Source: DASUZD01 sp036377055 (lineage in GTDB: Bacteria; Actinomycetota; Thermoleophilia; Gaiellales; Gaiellaceae). Taken from it: 8,240 nt of DNA. Location: NCBI GenBank assembly GCA_036377055.1, contig DASUZD010000145.1:1-8240 (forward strand), given 5' to 3'. A program made the position numbers and the translations under genes. This document shows positions 1-7,950 of the stretch, one piece after another. Every line of letters starts with the position of its first letter. Position 1 is the stretch's first letter. The notes beneath the pieces were generated by a model that had not been told where the DNA came from, ran no database searches, and worked only from the letters and a program-made list of their open reading frames with translations.

Positions 1-3000
1 TTCGCCAGCGCGTAGTGGGCCTCGCCGGCGAGCCCGGCGCGGGCGATGATCGACCCGAACGTCACGACGAGCTTCAGCGCGTTGGGCTCGACCGCCGCCA
101 GCACATTCGAGAGCCCGTCGACCTTGGGGCGGAGCGTCTCGCGCAGAGCGTCTTCGTCGAGGTCGGCGAGCAGCGCCGGGCGGTTGACGCCGGCAGCGTG
201 CAGGATCGCCGCGATCGGCCCCAGCGTTTCCTCGGCCTGGGCGACGGCGGCCGCGACGGCGCCCCGATCGCAGACGTCGGCGCGCACGTAGGCGTGGCGG
301 ATTCCGGCCAGGCGCTCGAGGTTGGCGGGGAGCTCGGCGTCCGTCGCCGGATCGGCGCGTCCGACCAGCGCGAGAGCAAGCCCGCGGCGGCGCGCGAGCG
401 CGAGCGCGCACTCGGCCGCGATCCCCTTGCCGCCGCCGGTGACGAGGAGGACGTCGCCGCGCTCGAGCGGCCAGTCCGCGGGCGCGAGGTCCACCGGACT
501 CCAGACCGGCACGCGTCTTGTCCGCGTGTCGAGCACGACCTCGCGGAAGCCGGTCGTCGTCTCGGCCTCCGCGCGCGCAGTCCCAAGCGACTCGTTGCCG
601 TCGATCCTGATGACGCAGGTCGGGACGCTGCGCTCGAGATGGAGCACGCGGGCGAACGCGGCGGCCACCTCTGAGTCCTCGACGAGCGCGACCCGCTCGG
701 CGTCGGCGCGCGCCGCTTCGAGCGCGAGCGCCGGGACGCGGTCGCGCGCATCGGCGGCGACGACGAGGACGACCCCGGGCGGCCCGGCTCCGCCGGCGAA
801 GGTCCGCTGGGCCGCCTCGGTCAGGGGATGGCCCTCCGCCCCGACGACCGTCCAGCTCGTCGGCGCGCGCTCGTCGCGGGGTCGCGCCCGCTCGACGAGC
901 ACGCTCTCGTATGCGCGGACCCACGGGCCGACGCCGTCCGCGGCAGCCGGTTCGGGGGTGTCCGTCCCCGCGAGCTGCTCGAGCGCCTCCGCGAGCTGCG
1001 CCACGGTGGCTGTCGCGAACATCCCCGGCGCGGCCGGAGCGGCGACGCCGAGTGCCCGAGCGGCGGCGGCGGCGACCTCGGCGACCGCGATGGAGCTCAG
1101 GTGGAGGTCACCTAGGAGGCGCGCATCGTCGACGACCGCGTCCTCGGGCAGCTCGGCGCGCCTGGCGACGAGGGCGCGGACCGTCGCGAGCGCGTCGGCT
1201 CGGGCCTCGAGCGCCTCTTCGGGGCGAGCTTCCGCGCTTCGGGGCGCTGCTCCGTCCTCGACGACCGGGGCCGACTCGCACGGGCTCGCCAGGAACGCGC
1301 GCGGGCGACCGAGCTGGAACGGCCGCGTGAACCGGCCGGCGAACAGCGCCTCGTGGCGGACCGGCGCGCCGAGCGCGAAGAGCGCGCCGGCGACGAAGAG
1401 CGGCTCCCGAAGCGACGAGCCGCCGGCGTCGAGCGCGAGGACCGGCAGGCGCACCTCGTCCCGCGCGAGCGTCGCGAGCACCTGGCCGGGGCCGACCTCG
1501 ACGAGCACGTCGGCGCCGGCGGCCGCCCGCCCGAGCGCCTCGGCGAAGCGCACCGGCGACGTGACCTGGCGCGTCAGCAGCTCCACGAGATCCTCGTCCG
1601 GCGCCACGTCTGTTCCAGTCACCGTCGACACGACCCGGCGGGAGAGCGAGCGCAGCGGGAGGCGCGAGAGGAACGCACGGAGCGGCTCGGCCGCCGCGGC
1701 GACGAGCGGCGAGTGGAACGCGTGCGAGACGCGCAGCGGCGTGACCGCGAGCCCCGCGCGCTCGGCGCGGGCCGCGACGGTCGCGACCGCATCCGCAGAA
1801 CCCGAGACGACGGTTCGGCGCGCGCCGTTGAGCCCGGCGACGACCGCGCCGGTGCCTGCGACCAGCTCCTCGACGCGGGCCGCGTCGGCCGGGACGCTCG
1901 CCATCGCTCCGCCTCGCGTGCCGAGCTCGCTCATCGCGCGCCCGCGCGCCGCCGCGAGCGCGACGGCATCCGCGGCGTCGAGCCCGCCGCCCCAGTGGAG
2001 TGCGGTGATCTCGCCGAGGCTGTGGCCGAGCGCGACGTCCGCCTCGATCCCGAGCCGGCGCAGGAGCTCGAGCCCGGCGAGCGACGCCGTCACAATCGCC
2101 GGCTGGGCGACCGCGGTCTCGACGAGGTCGTCAGCGTCCGCGAACGCGGGCGCCGCCTCCGCGAACACCTCCCGCGCGAAGCCGAACCGGCGGGCGAGCG
2201 CGCCGCCGTCGCGCGACGCAGGCGATCCCTGGCCCGTGAACAGGAACGCGGTCCGCGGGCGCGAGCGTGCAGCCGAGAACGCGACGCCGGCCGCGGGATC
2301 CAGCAGCGGCTCGCCCGACTCCAGCGCGGCGGCAAGCTGGGCCGCGCGAGCCTCGAGCTCGGCCGGACGGCCGGCGACGACGGCCGCTCGCGCGTCCACG
2401 GGCCCGACGGGCAGGCGCGCCGCCAACGCCGCGGCCAGGTCGGCCAGCTCCGCGAAGCTGAGCGTGCCGGCCTCTCGCCGCACGGACGCGACGGCGTCCG
2501 CCACCTCGGCCCTCGAGCCGGCGAACAGGAACAGCTCGGCGTCCTGCCACGAGTCGGACAGTCGGGCCACGGGCGGCCGAAAACCGCGCCTCGATCGTGG
2601 CGCGACGCGCTCGAGGACGACGTGGGTGTCGATCCCGCCGAACCCCATCGCGCTCACGGCCGCGCGCAGCGGACCGCTCGCGGGCCACGGCTCGGCCGCC
2701 CGCACGACGCGCAGCGACCGCGGCTCCGACGCCGCGAGCTCGGCATGCGGTTGCTCGCAGCCCGTCGTCGGTGGCACGACCTCCTCGCGGAGGCTCAGCG
2801 CCGCCTTGATCAGCCCCGCGACCCCGGCTGCGGCCTTCGTGTGGCCGATGTTCGCCTTCACCGAGCCGATCGCCGCGGCTCGCGTGGCTCCGGCAGCCTG
2901 CCGCGCTCGCGTGAGCGCCGCGAGCTCGGTCGCATCGCCGATGCTCGTCCCGGTCCCGTGGCCCTCGAAGAGCGAGACCGTGTCGATCCCGAAGCCCGCG

Positions 3001-3986
3001 CGCTCGTAGGCGCGTCCCAGGGCGAGGAGCTGGCCTTCGAGCTCGGGGCGCGTGATCCCGCCCGCGCCGTCGGAGGAGACGCCCCAGCCGCGGATCGCCA
3101 CGGGCGGGGCGCGACCGTTCGCGCGCGCGTCCTCGAGCCGCCGCAGGACGACGAAGCCGCACCCCTCGCCGGGCCAGAAGCCCTCGGGGCGGGCGTCGTA
3201 GACGCGCATCTCCTCCCGCGCGAGCGCGCCCGCCTTCGCGAACCCGACCAGCTCGAACGGGTCGAGGCTGAGGTCGACGCCGCCGGCCAACGCGACGTCG
3301 GCGTCGCCGTCCTCGAGGGCGGCCGCAGCGGTCGCGACCGCGAGCAGCGAGGCGGCGCACGCGCCGTCGACGGTGTAGCCGCCGCCCTTGAAGTCGAACG
3401 TGTTGCAGATCCGCCCGGCGATCGTGTTCGAGAGCCCGCCCGCGAGCGTGTCCTCGTCGACAGGCGCGAACGGGGCCTTGTACTCGTCCTCGAGCTCGTC
3501 GAGGAAGGCGGCGCGCCGCTCGGGCGTCCAGCCTTCCCGCGCCAAGGCCGCGCCGACGACGCGGCGGACGTACGGCCAGCGCAGCCGGAGCGAGCCCGCG
3601 CGTGAGAACTCGCCCGTGAGCGTGTTGCCGACCACGACGAGCGTGCGCGCGCGGTCGAGGCCGTCGGCGTCGGGATGTCCAGCGTCGGCGAGCGCCTCGG
3701 CCGCGACCTCGAGCGCGAGCCAGTGGGCGAGGTCGGTGGAGCGGAACGTGCTCCCGGAGATCCGAAAGCGGACGCGGTCGAACTCCCAGCCCTCCAGCAC
3801 GGCGGCCTGGAGCGAGTACGTGCGGTCGGGCGCGCCGTCGGAGGAGAGGTAGTCGTCCGCGCGCAGGCGCTCGGGCGGCAGGCGCCGGAACGCGCGGCGC
3901 TGGCTGAGGACGTTCTCCCAGAGCTGCTCGCACGAGTCGGCGTCCGGGTAGCGGCACGCCATCCCCGCGATCGCGATCGCGGTCAC
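1..3986 (-). CDS. pksE: Iterative enediyne polyketide synthase, 3' end cut by window edge
   Basis: Enediyne PKSs iteratively condense malonyl units into the linear polyene precursor of the warhead. The frame is open for 1,328 codons from GTG 3986 to the left edge. KS, about residues 1-455: it opens AIAGMACRYPDAD, with the active-site Cys210 in TVDGACAAS, His343 in EGHGTGT and His382 in KANIGHT. AT, about 580-880: FTGQGS at 583, Ser656 in GHSLGE and HAFH at 755-758. ACP, about 925-995: DLHLSSI, with Ser965 the likely phosphopantetheine site; this LHL-x-S form is typical of enediyne PKSs. KR: TGGGKG at 1183-1188, Ser1312 in FGSIIARAG and Tyr1325. The family is usually near 1,900 residues, so the end of KR, the DH and the C-terminal phosphopantetheinyl transferase should lie outside. 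The GTG start overlaps the unbU stop as GTGA and has no clear Shine-Dalgarno, suggesting translational coupling. Class assignment is very secure; product is not. Confidence 0.96.
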   Translation of the reverse strand, partial: MTAIAIAGMACRYPDADSCEQLWENVLSQRRAFRRLPPERLRADDYLSSDGAPDRTYSLQAAVLEGWEFDRVRFRISGSTFRSTDLAHWLALEVAAEALADAGHPDADGLDRARTLVVVGNTLTGEFSRAGSLRLRWPYVRRVVGAALAREGWTPERRAAFLDELEDEYKAPFAPVDEDTLAGGLSNTIAGRICNTFDFKGGGYTVDGACAASLLAVATAAAALEDGDADVALAGGVDLSLDPFELVGFAKAGALAREEMRVYDARPEGFWPGEGCGFVVLRRLEDARANGRAPPVAIRGWGVSSDGAGGITRPELEGQLLALGRAYERAGFGIDTVSLFEGHGTGTSIGDATELAALTRARQAAGATRAAAIGSVKANIGHTKAAAGVAGLIKAALSLREEVVPPTTGCEQPHAELAASEPRSLRVVRAAEPWPASGPLRAAVSAMGFGGIDTHVVLERVAPRSRRGFRPPVARLSDSWQDAELFLFAGSRAEVADAVASVRREAGTLSFAELADLAAALAARLPVGPVDARAAVVAGRPAELEARAAQLAAALESGEPLLDPAAGVAFSAARSRPRTAFLFTGQGSPASRDGGALARRFGFAREVFAEAAPAFADADDLVETAVAQPAIVTASLAGLELLRRLGIEADVALGHSLGEITALHWGGGLDAADAVALAAARGRAMSELGTRGGAMASVPADAARVEELVAGTGAVVAGLNGARRTVVSGSADAVATVAARAERAGLAVTPLRVSHAFHSPLVAAAAEPLRAFLSRLPLRSLSRRVVSTVTGTDVAPDEDLVELLTRQVTSPVRFAEALGRAAAGADVLVEVGPGQVLATLARDEVRLPVLALDAGGSSLREPLFVAGALFALGAPVRHEALFAGRFTRPFQLGRPRAFLASPCESAPVVEDGAAPRSAEARPEEALEARADALATVRALVARRAELPEDAVVDDARLLGDLHLSSIAVAEVAAAAARALGVAAPAAPGMFATATVAQLAEALEQLAGTDTPEPAAADGVGPWVRAYESVLVERARPRDERAPTSWTVVGAEGHPLTEAAQRTFAGGAGPPGVVLVVAADARDRVPALALEAARADAERVALVEDSEVAAAFARVLHLERSVPTCVIRIDGNESLGTARAEAETTTGFREVVLDTRTRRVPVWSPVDLAPADWPLERGDVLLVTGGGKGIAAECALALARRRGLALALVGRADPATDAELPANLERLAGIRHAYVRADVCDRGAVAAAVAQAEETLGPIAAILHAAGVNRPALLADLDEDALRETLRPKVDGLSNVLAAVEPNALKLVVTFGSIIARAGLAGEAHYALA

Positions 3987-4888
3987 GGGACCGGTCGCGC
4001 CGGAACCGGTGCGGGCTGCGCGGCGAGCGACCGGGCGGCGAGCAGATAGAGCCCGAGCCCGCGGCACGCCGACACGATCGTCAGCGCGAAGAACAGCCCG
4101 AAGACGATGTGGACCGAGACGAGCACGCCGTAGACGGCGGCGGTCGCGACGCCGAACGCGACCTGCGACCGGCGCGCGATCGGCGTCGTCCCGGGGTCGG
4201 TGATCATGTAGTTCGTGTAGAGGACGAAGACGAGCCCGGTCATCGGGAGCAGGCCCGCGACGAGCGGTGTGCCGAAGACGAGGCCGCGGACGACCGCCTG
4301 CGCGGCGAACGCCACCGTCCAGCCGAGGATCAGCGGCCCCTTCCCGGTCAGCTTCGCGTTCAGCATCGTGCCCGAGGCGAGGACGGCGCCGGGAACAACC
4401 CAGTCCCAGACGCCGAAGATGTTCTCCGTGAAGTGGTATGGCGGCGCGATCCCGACCCACGGGAACAGGACGAGCGTGAGCGAGATGCCGACGTTGGACG
4501 GGTTCAGGAAGTGCCGCCAGCCGCCGCCGACCGGGGCGCGGAAGAGGAACTTCGAGGCGATCGCGACCGCCGTCGCGAACACGATCGGCATCAACCGCTG
4601 GTTCGGGTAAAGCAGGAGGCCGATCGAGAGCGCCGTGATGTGCGCGGGGAGGAGGAAGTGCACGAGCGCGAGGAAGCCGCCGCGGTACCGGACCGGGCGG
4701 CGTGTGCTCCAGGCGTCCAGGGTCTCGAGCCCGAGCTCGAGCGGGTACGCGACGGCGAGGGAGACGAGTGGCTGCGCCCAGGAGTCCTCGAAGCCGAGGA
4801 AGAACGCGCCCGCGATCGTGAAGGCGGTGATCGACGCGCCGAAGCGGCGGAGCGCCTTGATCCGCTTGTCCACGGGCGCCGGAGTCAC
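3983..4888 (-). CDS. unbU: Enediyne cassette membrane protein UnbU, RnfD/NqrB-related
   Basis: This 301-residue protein is strongly hydrophobic, with roughly eight to ten candidate membrane segments (for example about 18-34, 74-94, 97-113, 186-204, 208-227 and 244-282). It carries RnfD/NqrB-like signatures: HFLNPSNVGI at 127-136 and YTNYMITDPGTTP at 224-236. RnfD and NqrB are membrane subunits of ion-translocating electron-transport complexes. UnbU is their lone relative in enediyne cassettes and its role there is unsettled. I see no S/T-G-A-T covalent-flavin motif and no other Rnf subunit nearby. The GTG start at 4888 overlaps the unbV stop as GTGA. An AGAGG Shine-Dalgarno lies 5 bases upstream (4894-4898), and the next downstream GTG, at codon 7, is less well placed. 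The stop overlaps the pksE start. A redox, transport or scaffold role next to the polyketide machinery is inference only. Confidence 0.92.
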   Translation of the reverse strand: MTPAPVDKRIKALRRFGASITAFTIAGAFFLGFEDSWAQPLVSLAVAYPLELGLETLDAWSTRRPVRYRGGFLALVHFLLPAHITALSIGLLLYPNQRLMPIVFATAVAIASKFLFRAPVGGGWRHFLNPSNVGISLTLVLFPWVGIAPPYHFTENIFGVWDWVVPGAVLASGTMLNAKLTGKGPLILGWTVAFAAQAVVRGLVFGTPLVAGLLPMTGLVFVLYTNYMITDPGTTPIARRSQVAFGVATAAVYGVLVSVHIVFGLFFALTIVSACRGLGLYLLAARSLAAQPAPVPARPVP

Positions 4889-6822
4889 GGCCGCCTCTGT
4901 GCGAGGACGACGGTGTGCCACCCCGGCCGGAGCGAGAGCGCGGTGCGGCGGACGACGCCGAAGCCGTCGCGCCAGGCGATCCGGACGCCGACCCGCGTGG
5001 CCCGCAAACCTTCGAGCCCGAAGAGCAGCTCGGGCGCGCGCACGCTCGCGTGGCCGTTCCCGCCGTCGACCTGCCCGACGAGCGGCCTGCCGCCCGGGCC
5101 GGAGACGCGCACCTCGGCGCCGACGGCGGGGCGCGCGAGGAGGCCGCCGGGCAGGCCGCGCACGATGCGCGTCGCGCTCGCCGCGCCTCCGGGCGGGAGG
5201 AGCAGCCGCAGGCCGAGGAACCGCCTCGGTCCCGGCGCGCGGTTGCGATAGAGGTAGGACGGCCCCCACTGGCCGGCGATCGCGAGGTCGAGCCTGCCGT
5301 CGCCGTCGACGTCGCCGGTGGCGATTCCGCGCGTGACGACCGGCGCGTCGAGGCCGACCGCGTCGGCGAGGTCGACGAAGCGGCCGGCCGGGCCCTTCAC
5401 GAAGAACCGCGCCTTCTCGTGCCCGCTCAGATCGTCGCCGGGCTTGAACTGCGGCCAGAGGCTCTGGTGCCGGAGCAGGGTGTCGTTCGCCATCGCCAGC
5501 TCGTGCAGCTGGGGCCAGCGGTTGACCCGGCCCTTCAGGAACCCCTCGGCCTGCACGATCTCGGGGACGCCGTCGTCGTCGAAGTCGGCGATCTTCGCGT
5601 CCCAGCCCCACCCGCTCCGCGACACGCCGAGCTGCTCGCTGCGGTCGGTGAACGGCGCCCGCCCATGCCGGAGCTCGGACGCATGGCCGGTCGCGACGAA
5701 CGCGAAGTTGCTCTCCTCGAGGGCGAACTCGCTCGTGATGTTGCTGACGAAGAAGTCGAGCCGGCCGTCGCCGTTCAGGTCGCCGAAGTCGATCCCCATG
5801 CCCTTGAAGGAGTCGTGGCCGAGGACCTTCGAGGCCGGGGTCGTGAGGCCGCGGCGGCCCGAGACGACGGCGAACGACAGGTGGCCGGGCGTGGAGCGGT
5901 TGTCGAGGAGCCGGTCCGGCCCGAAGTCGTTGGCGAAGTAGAGCTCGGGCCTGATGTCGCCGTCGAGGTCGGCCGCGCCGGCCGCGAGCGTCCAGGCGTC
6001 CGCGACGTGGTCGGAGAGCACGCTGCTCGCGTCGCGATAGCGGACGTCGGGCGCGGCTCCGGGGGTTGCGCCCGCCCAGAGGTAGATCCGGTCCCGGCCG
6101 CCGTTGAAGGCCCGCGACATCGAGTCCTGCATCTGCATCCCCGGATCGTTCTTCGCGGACGCGTCGAGGACGCGCGCGCCGTCGGGGAAGTAGTTTCCGA
6201 CGACGAGGTCGAGGTGGCCGTCGCCGTCGAGGTCGGCCGACGTGATCGTGTCCGTGTACCAGCGCTCGCCTGACGTCGTCAGCTCCCGCCGGACGAAGGC
6301 GCCGGGGCCGAGGGGAGTCCCGGCGCGGCGGAGGAAGAAGACGGGCGTGCGGCCCCAGTAGTACGCGAGCAGGTCGGTGCGGCCGTCCTCGTCGAAGTCG
6401 CCGGGCAGGCAGCCCATCGGCGCCGTCGTGCGGGCGTCGGACGGGAGCGGCGCGGCGTCGAGGGTGAACGGCGCGTACCTCGCGCCCGTGCCGGGCGCGG
6501 GCGCCACGGTGATCCGGTCCGACCGCGGGTCGACGAGGCAGACGTCGTTCGGCAGGCCGTCGCCGTCGAGGTCGGAGAGCGAGACGGCCGCGCCGACAGC
6601 GGAGATCCAGCCCGCGATGCGGCGCAGCGACGGCTCGACCGACCGCACCGACTTGACCGGCGGCGCGGCGACCGCGAGCGGCAGCCGCTGGAACGCGAAC
6701 CGGCTCGCGAGCTCGGCGCGCGTCGCCGCGCTGTAGGAGGGCAGCTGCGTGAGCCACGCCGTCGCCGCGACGACCGCAAGCGCGACCGCGCGAGGCGCCT
6801 GCCTGCGCAAGCCGCCGTTCAT
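4885..6822 (-). CDS. unbV: Enediyne cassette FG-GAP/VCBS repeat protein UnbV (ASPIC/UnbV C-terminus)
   Basis: This 645-residue protein starts at ATG 6822. A basic N-terminus (RRQAPR) and a hydrophobic stretch at about 11-30 form a signal peptide or membrane anchor, so the body is probably extracytoplasmic. I count seven FG-GAP/VCBS-type calcium-binding loops near residues 84, 142, 197, 285, 348, 413 and 504, for example DLDGDG, DFDEDG, DLNGDG and DVDGDG. Such repeats build a beta-propeller. The sequences ANDFGPDRLLDN and GMGIDFGDLNGDG are typical of CRTAC1/UnbV-like proteins. The C-terminus (about 565-640, with NGHASVRAPELLFGLEG at 589-605) matches the UnbV/ASPIC region. Length is normal for the family. 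The start overlaps the unbL stop as ATGA and the stop overlaps unbU as GTGA. Family membership and enediyne context are secure. The biochemical function, whether binding product, an intermediate or the membrane partner UnbU, is unknown. Confidence 0.94.
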   Translation of the reverse strand: MNGGLRRQAPRAVALAVVAATAWLTQLPSYSAATRAELASRFAFQRLPLAVAAPPVKSVRSVEPSLRRIAGWISAVGAAVSLSDLDGDGLPNDVCLVDPRSDRITVAPAPGTGARYAPFTLDAAPLPSDARTTAPMGCLPGDFDEDGRTDLLAYYWGRTPVFFLRRAGTPLGPGAFVRRELTTSGERWYTDTITSADLDGDGHLDLVVGNYFPDGARVLDASAKNDPGMQMQDSMSRAFNGGRDRIYLWAGATPGAAPDVRYRDASSVLSDHVADAWTLAAGAADLDGDIRPELYFANDFGPDRLLDNRSTPGHLSFAVVSGRRGLTTPASKVLGHDSFKGMGIDFGDLNGDGRLDFFVSNITSEFALEESNFAFVATGHASELRHGRAPFTDRSEQLGVSRSGWGWDAKIADFDDDGVPEIVQAEGFLKGRVNRWPQLHELAMANDTLLRHQSLWPQFKPGDDLSGHEKARFFVKGPAGRFVDLADAVGLDAPVVTRGIATGDVDGDGRLDLAIAGQWGPSYLYRNRAPGPRRFLGLRLLLPPGGAASATRIVRGLPGGLLARPAVGAEVRVSGPGGRPLVGQVDGGNGHASVRAPELLFGLEGLRATRVGVRIAWRDGFGVVRRTALSLRPGWHTVVLAQRRP

Positions 6823-7808
6823 CGCCTCTCGAGGCGCCGGCGGATCTCGCCCCGCCAGCGCTCGTAGGACTCTCCGGTTCCGTCGCGGCGGACGACGGCG
6901 AGCGCGTCCTCGGCGATCGCCGCGGCGGCGTGCGCCGACAAGCCGCAGATCACTCCCGCGGCGCGTTCGGTGTGCGGCACGAGGTTCCCTGCGCGCAGGC
7001 GAGCCTTCGCCGCAAAGACGACGCCCTGCCCGAGGTGAAGCTCGAACGGCTCGGCGAGGGCGAGGAGCCGCTCCATCCCGCTCGTCTCGATCGCGCCCGC
7101 GTACGCCGCCGCGAGACCGACCCCGCTCCAGAGATCCGGTCGGCGTTCGGCGTCGAAGGCGCCGATGGTCGCGGCGATCCGGTCCGGCGTCGCCGCGTCC
7201 GCGAACCAGAGCGCGCGCCCGACGCCCTGGTCGAAGACGCGGCGCGCCGGCGGGTCGAGCCGGCGCGGGACGCGACGGCAACGGACGACGCGGTGCGGGT
7301 GGAAGAAGGCTTCGTGGAAGCCGTAGCCGTCGAGCGCGAGCCAGCGGAACAGCGGGTCGAGCGGGAGCGAGGCCCACGGCCGCCGCCGCAGGCGCGCGAG
7401 CGCCCAGCCCGCGCCCACGTGGACCATGTAGACGTGCTCGGACGCGCGCGTCTCGAAGAAAGCGCGCAGCCGCCGCGGCCGGCCGGGCAGCGTCAGGTCG
7501 AGGAGCGCGAGCGCCATCGCGGCGCCCTCGTACGCAAACCCGCGCTCGGCCTGCTCGACCTCCTCGAGGCGCGCGACGAGGCCGTCGCGACCGGCGGTTG
7601 CGATTCCGGCGTTGAACCCGTCGACGAAGCTGGCGCCGTGGCGCTCGAGCTCGCGCCGAACCCACGGGGGGCATTGCGCGAAGCCGCGCACCGCGAAGCC
7701 GGTCTCGCGTGGGTCGATGCGGAGGAACCGGCCGGCGAGCCGCTCGGTGAAGGAGCGGGGAGCCTCGGCGAGCGTGGGTACGGACGTACTTCCGGCCGTC
7801 GTCGCCAT
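6819..7808 (-). CDS. unbL: DUF1702 family protein, enediyne cassette UnbL
   Basis: This 329-residue soluble protein has no signal peptide and no convincing membrane segment. It matches the DUF1702 family that accompanies enediyne PKSs by several conserved stretches: ETGFAVRGF at 35-43, HVYMVHVGAGWALARL at 125-140, LDGYGFHEAFFHP at 159-171, GVGRALWFAD at 195-204 and DLWSGVGLAAAYAG at 225-238. Length agrees with the family. ATG 7808 is chosen because homology begins soon after it; the frame continues open upstream, but that part is compositional and unlike the family. Shine-Dalgarno support is poor (GGACAGG, 13 bases upstream). It is the first gene of the minus-strand operon and overlaps unbV by 4 bases. 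The name UnbL follows from the cassette set UnbL/UnbV/UnbU, with V and U identified by their domains. No catalytic motif or established reaction can be named; a cytoplasmic partner of PksE is an inference. Confidence 0.9.
   Translation of the reverse strand: MATTAGSTSVPTLAEAPRSFTERLAGRFLRIDPRETGFAVRGFAQCPPWVRRELERHGASFVDGFNAGIATAGRDGLVARLEEVEQAERGFAYEGAAMALALLDLTLPGRPRRLRAFFETRASEHVYMVHVGAGWALARLRRRPWASLPLDPLFRWLALDGYGFHEAFFHPHRVVRCRRVPRRLDPPARRVFDQGVGRALWFADAATPDRIAATIGAFDAERRPDLWSGVGLAAAYAGAIETSGMERLLALAEPFELHLGQGVVFAAKARLRAGNLVPHTERAAGVICGLSAHAAAAIAEDALAVVRRDGTGESYERWRGEIRRRLERR
6823..6836 (-). promoter_or_regulatory. Dyad covering the unbV ribosome-binding site
   Basis: Read on the minus strand, CGCCT-CGAG-AGGCG sits directly before the unbV ATG (6822). 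It can fold into a 5-base stem with a 4-base loop. The only Shine-Dalgarno-like bases, GAGAGG (6825-6830), lie inside it and only 2 bases from the ATG. Ribosomes finishing unbL would open the stem, which fits coupling through the ATGA overlap. The structure is small and the interpretation is inferred. Confidence 0.35.
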
Positions 7809-7836
7809 CGCCGCGATGGAACCTGTCCGACCGCGG

Positions 7837-7918
7837 GGTGGCAACGTCCCGCAGTGCGGCTGTCGGGACACCCGCATCGCGCGGTGAGGCGGGCGCGACT
7901 GCCCGGAGGTGCAACGTC
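7837..7918. repeat. Direct repeat pair containing GCAACGTC
   Basis: GCAACGTC occurs at 7841-7848 and again at 7911-7918, exactly 70 bases apart. Each copy is preceded by GGTG (7837-7840, and 7908-7911 where the last G is shared with the core). Read toward unbL the shared element is GACGTTGC followed by ACC or CACC. A pair of like-oriented elements ahead of the operon could bind an activator. Eight exact bases is suggestive but not strong. Confidence 0.3.
7846..7870. repeat. Nested inverted repeats upstream of unbL
   Basis: GTCCCG (7846-7851) and CGGGAC (7864-7869) form a perfect 6-base inverted repeat across 12 bases. Inside it, CCGC (7849-7852) and GCGG (7856-7859) form a smaller one, and TGTC-GG-GACA (7861-7870) is itself a short dyad. 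Lying 38-62 bases before the unbL start, it could be a regulator site or a leader hairpin. Short GC-rich dyads also occur by chance in DNA like this. Confidence 0.35.
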
Positions 7919-7950
7919 GTGCCCTCGCGGGGGAACCGAGCCCCGCACTG

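Noticed and set aside
322..3605. Very long plus-strand open frames (322-3009 and 1353-3605)
   Set aside because: They lie opposite pksE, have low-complexity Ala/Arg/Ser- or Arg/Glu-rich translations with no domain, and are the expected antisense shadows of high-GC coding DNA.
2131..3957. 608-codon minus-strand frame inside pksE
   Set aside because: It is Arg/Pro-rich and out of frame with the KS, AT and ACP motifs, which read continuously in the GTG 3986 frame.
4109..6273. Plus-strand open frames opposite unbU and unbV (4109-5251, 4915-6273)
   Set aside because: Charged, repetitive translations with no family resemblance; the minus strand carries clear conserved motifs over the same bases.
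4889..6757. N-terminal extension of the unbU frame to ATG 6757
   Set aside because: The extension is a frame-shifted shadow of unbV; membrane-protein character and homology begin only at GTG 4888.
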